From NCBI GenBank assembly GCA_964636895.1, contig CAZWUW010000001.1, forward strand, positions 62,001-126,000: DNA of 64,000 bases. Reading direction: 5' to 3'. Within the stretch, counting starts at the first letter, position 1, and every line of letters starts with the position of its first letter. This document shows positions 61,940 to 64,000 of the stretch, piece by piece. Below the pieces are notes generated by a model. The model was not told the DNA's origin. It ran no database searches and saw only the letters and a program-made list of their open reading frames with translations. The position numbers were made by a program, and so were the translations under genes. This DNA is from CAZWUW01 sp964636895 (GTDB lineage Bacteria > Bacillota > Thermincolia > Thermincolales > CAZWUW01).

Positions 61940-64000
61940 GTGCCAAAGCGGATGAAATATAAAAAAGCGCTGGTTGTCGTTTTGTTGTTGTTTTTTACGG
62001 TCAGTTTGATTCCTGCGGCGCAGGCGGCCCGTTTTACCGATATCTACGGGCACTGGGCGCGGAATGATATTTTACGGTTGGCCAGTCTGGCTGTCGTCAG
62101 GGGTAACGGGGCGGAGTTTAATCCGGATGGTGCTGTTACCAGGGCGGAGTTTACAGCCATGATTATAACGGCACTGGGTTATGGCGATCAGGCCAGGATT
62201 ACCCAGGGTTTGGCCACCGGGTACCGCGATGTGACGGAGGCCCATTGGGCTTCGGGATTTGTCACCCTGGCCAGGGAAAGGGGAATTATCACCGGTTATC
62301 CGGACGGGACTTTTATGCCTGCCAAAGTCATCCGCCGGGACGAGATCACCAGTGTTTTGGTACGCGCTTTAAATTTGCCCCGGCCTGCGGAAACCGATGA
62401 CGCCGATGATATATTGAACAAGTTTACCGATGGGCAGGATATTGCGCTCTGGGCGCAGGCATCAATTACCTCCGCCTATCGGGCCGGCCTGGTTTCCGGG
62501 TTTCCGGACGGGTCTTTTAAGCCCGGGCGTTTTGCTTCCCGGGGGGAAACTGCGGCCCTGATTAAAAAAGTATTGGCTGAGCTTGGACGTCAGTATACCA
62601 TGTATGCCAAAACAGAGAGTGTGGTTTCCGGCGGCAGGTCATTGGGTCTGAACGTTGCCGGGCAAACGGTGAGCATTGATTTGGCTGTGGACGCTGTTGT
62701 TCTGGACGGGGGCAAAATTGTGGCACCGGGGACCGTAAAGGCCGGTGATTATGTTTTTGTTAATCTGGACGAGAATGGAAAAGCTACTTACATTGAGCGG
62801 GCGGATGCTTCTTACGCCGGCATCGGCGGCTTTACCGGCAAGGACGGAGGGGTTACCGCCGCTTCGTTGCGCTCGGAACAGGAGCAGGAGTCATTAGCTG
62901 TGACGGGTGCGGTCCAAACCGTGCTTATTTCTACTGCCGGTGGCAAAGCTGACGAAGTTGCCGGTTTTATTAAAGATATTGGCGGCAGCATTGAGTTTGC
63001 CGCGTCAGAATTGGATTTTTTGATTGCGTCAGGTGATGGACCTGTGTTGGAGAAAATTACCCGTAACCCGCAAGTATTGCGGGTTACGGAGAATAAGCCT
63101 GTACGGGTCAAAGAGCCGCAAACACCTGACAGTGAAGGCCTGGCAGTCGGGGGCAACCCGGCCAAAAGCCTGGAGACCAACAAAACCATTACCGGTATTA
63201 GCCATTTGGTTGAGGATATGGCTGTTGACGGCACCGGGCAGCTTATAGCCATTATTGATACAGGCATTGACCCAGGGCATCCCGACCTGCAAAAGACCCC
63301 CGGCGGCAAACCCAAGATAGCTGTTTGGAAGGATTTTACCGGGGAGGGGGATATTGATACGTCCGCGGCAGCGACTGCCGCCGAGGGAATCCTGAACCTG
63401 ATGAATGGTGATTATCATGTAGGCAGTATTCGTTCGGCTAGCGGCCGTTTTCATTACGGTTATCTGCAGGAAAAATCATTATTAAATGAGGCCGGCGAAG
63501 TAATTGATGTTAATTTTAACCGCTCCATCAATGATATTTTTGCGGTCCTTGTTACGGACGGCACGGTGGCCGGGCAGTATGATACGGTGTACCTGGATAC
63601 TGATGGCGATAAGGATTTTACTGATGAAAAGGGCCTAAATGTCTATGAATTGAAAAATGACCACGCCGAGTTTAAGAGCGTCGACGGGAAAAATGATTTT
63701 AACTTGGCAGCAACGATGATAGATAAAGCCGGCCAGAATATAAATGTCGGTTTTGACGGCAATGACCACGGCACCCATGTCGCTGGGATTGCTGCCGCCA
63801 ATGGTGCGGTGCGGGGAATGGCGCCGGGGGCGCAGGTGATGTCCTTGAAAGTGCTGGATTCTGCCGGTGTGGGTGAACCGGCGGTCATTTCCGAGGCTAT
63901 GATTTATGCCGCAAAGCGTGGCGCCAAGATAATAAATCTCAGTTTGGGCTTTAAAGACGAGGATTCGGACGGCAGTGCCATAGATAAACTGATGGCGGAC
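61940..64000 (+). CDS. SLH-domain subtilisin-like serine protease, N-terminal part
   Basis: The frame is open to the window edge (687 codons seen). A signal peptide (KALVVVLLLFFTVSLIPAAQA) leads to three SLH domains at roughly residues 30-210 (FTDIYGHWARNDI; YRDVTEAHWASGFV...GYPDGTF; WAQASITSAYRAGLVSGFPDGSFKPG), which anchor proteins to wall polysaccharide. A propeptide-like domain follows, then the S8 catalytic Asp in IIDTGID (63254-63274) and the catalytic His in DHGTHVAG (63764-63787); the Ser lies beyond the window. GTG at 61940 follows GGAGG by seven bases; ATG at 61952 is an alternative. A surface protease close to a glycan locus suits an S-layer-bearing cell. Confidence 0.92.
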   Translation, partial: MPKRMKYKKALVVVLLLFFTVSLIPAAQAARFTDIYGHWARNDILRLASLAVVRGNGAEFNPDGAVTRAEFTAMIITALGYGDQARITQGLATGYRDVTEAHWASGFVTLARERGIITGYPDGTFMPAKVIRRDEITSVLVRALNLPRPAETDDADDILNKFTDGQDIALWAQASITSAYRAGLVSGFPDGSFKPGRFASRGETAALIKKVLAELGRQYTMYAKTESVVSGGRSLGLNVAGQTVSIDLAVDAVVLDGGKIVAPGTVKAGDYVFVNLDENGKATYIERADASYAGIGGFTGKDGGVTAASLRSEQEQESLAVTGAVQTVLISTAGGKADEVAGFIKDIGGSIEFAASELDFLIASGDGPVLEKITRNPQVLRVTENKPVRVKEPQTPDSEGLAVGGNPAKSLETNKTITGISHLVEDMAVDGTGQLIAIIDTGIDPGHPDLQKTPGGKPKIAVWKDFTGEGDIDTSAAATAAEGILNLMNGDYHVGSIRSASGRFHYGYLQEKSLLNEAGEVIDVNFNRSINDIFAVLVTDGTVAGQYDTVYLDTDGDKDFTDEKGLNVYELKNDHAEFKSVDGKNDFNLAATMIDKAGQNINVGFDGNDHGTHVAGIAAANGAVRGMAPGAQVMSLKVLDSAGVGEPAVISEAMIYAAKRGAKIINLSLGFKDEDSDGSAIDKLMAD

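Noticed and set aside
1..64000. tRNA, rRNA or riboswitch genes
   Set aside because: No cloverleaf with a TTC-type arm and no rRNA-like or known riboswitch core was seen by eye; a covariance-model search would be needed to exclude small RNAs.

Overview
The window is almost entirely one very large surface-polysaccharide locus, nearly all genes on the plus strand and often overlapping by 1-8 bases. AGGAGG-type ribosome binding sites, frequent GTG/TTG starts, an AbrB/SpoVT-type antitoxin and an exported SLH-domain subtilase (SLH domains anchor proteins to cell-wall glycans) suggest a Firmicutes bacterium, perhaps a Clostridia/Desulfotomaculum-like lineage. That assignment is inference. The gene set (rhamnose genes, WcaJ/WsaP-type initiating transferase, Wzm/Wzt exporters, many methyltransferases) resembles S-layer glycan or O-antigen-like clusters.

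Layout. 1-8.2 kb: tail of a Wzm permease, Wzt ATPase, two methyltransferases (the second with a tandem-repeat coiled coil broken by a 100-N assembly gap), and two GT4-GT2 glycosyltransferase pairs. 8.3-12.5 kb: a small YIDPGTGS protein, a NoeA-like methyltransferase and a membrane sulfatase/phosphatase-superfamily protein. 12.8-18.0 kb: very AT-rich cassette with a polytopic membrane protein, a GtrB/ArnC-like polyprenyl-phosphate glycosyltransferase, WecD, a four-helix EamA/ArnE-like protein and WecE, predicted to make and attach Fuc4NAc as a side branch. 18.0-22.4 kb: ManC and RfbDACB (GDP-mannose and dTDP-rhamnose supply). 22.4-24.2 kb: toxin-antitoxin genes and gene relics, including a copy of the rfbB 3' end. 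24.3-31.5 kb: O-antigen ligase/polymerase-like protein with TPRs, a GT39-like membrane transferase, a sugar nucleotidyltransferase, phosphohexomutase and Gmd. 31.5-34.2 kb: a winged-helix regulator with its own promoter, then a second complete Wzm/Wzt pair. 34.2-42.1 kb: AT-rich again, with five methyltransferases, glycosyltransferases and an epimerase. 42.1-52.7 kb: CgeB-like, GT2 and GT4 transferases, GDP-fucose synthase, a second ligase/polymerase, a second Gmd-like enzyme and the WcaJ-type initiating phosphotransferase. 52.8-59.7 kb: a separate transcription unit with a strong predicted promoter: DPPR-synthase-like UbiA prenyltransferase, AarF-like kinase, DUF362 protein, flippase-like protein, PHP phosphoesterase and two epimerases. 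59.7-61.7 kb: efflux adaptor lipoprotein and TetR regulator behind a promoter with a perfect 16-bp palindrome. 61.9 kb to the edge: SLH-subtilase, truncated by the window.

How it fits together: GDP-mannose, GDP-fucose, dTDP-rhamnose and dTDP-Fuc4NAc are predicted precursors. WcaJ loads the first sugar on undecaprenyl phosphate, the many GT2/GT4 enzymes extend it, methyltransferases decorate or cap it, and one of two Wzm/Wzt exporters moves it out. Two ligase/polymerase-like proteins could join it to an acceptor. The most notable signals are the WbdD-like coiled-coil methyltransferase, the Fuc4NAc side-branch cassette, a C-terminal module shared by three unrelated enzymes, and the polyprenyl-phosphoribose neighbourhood.
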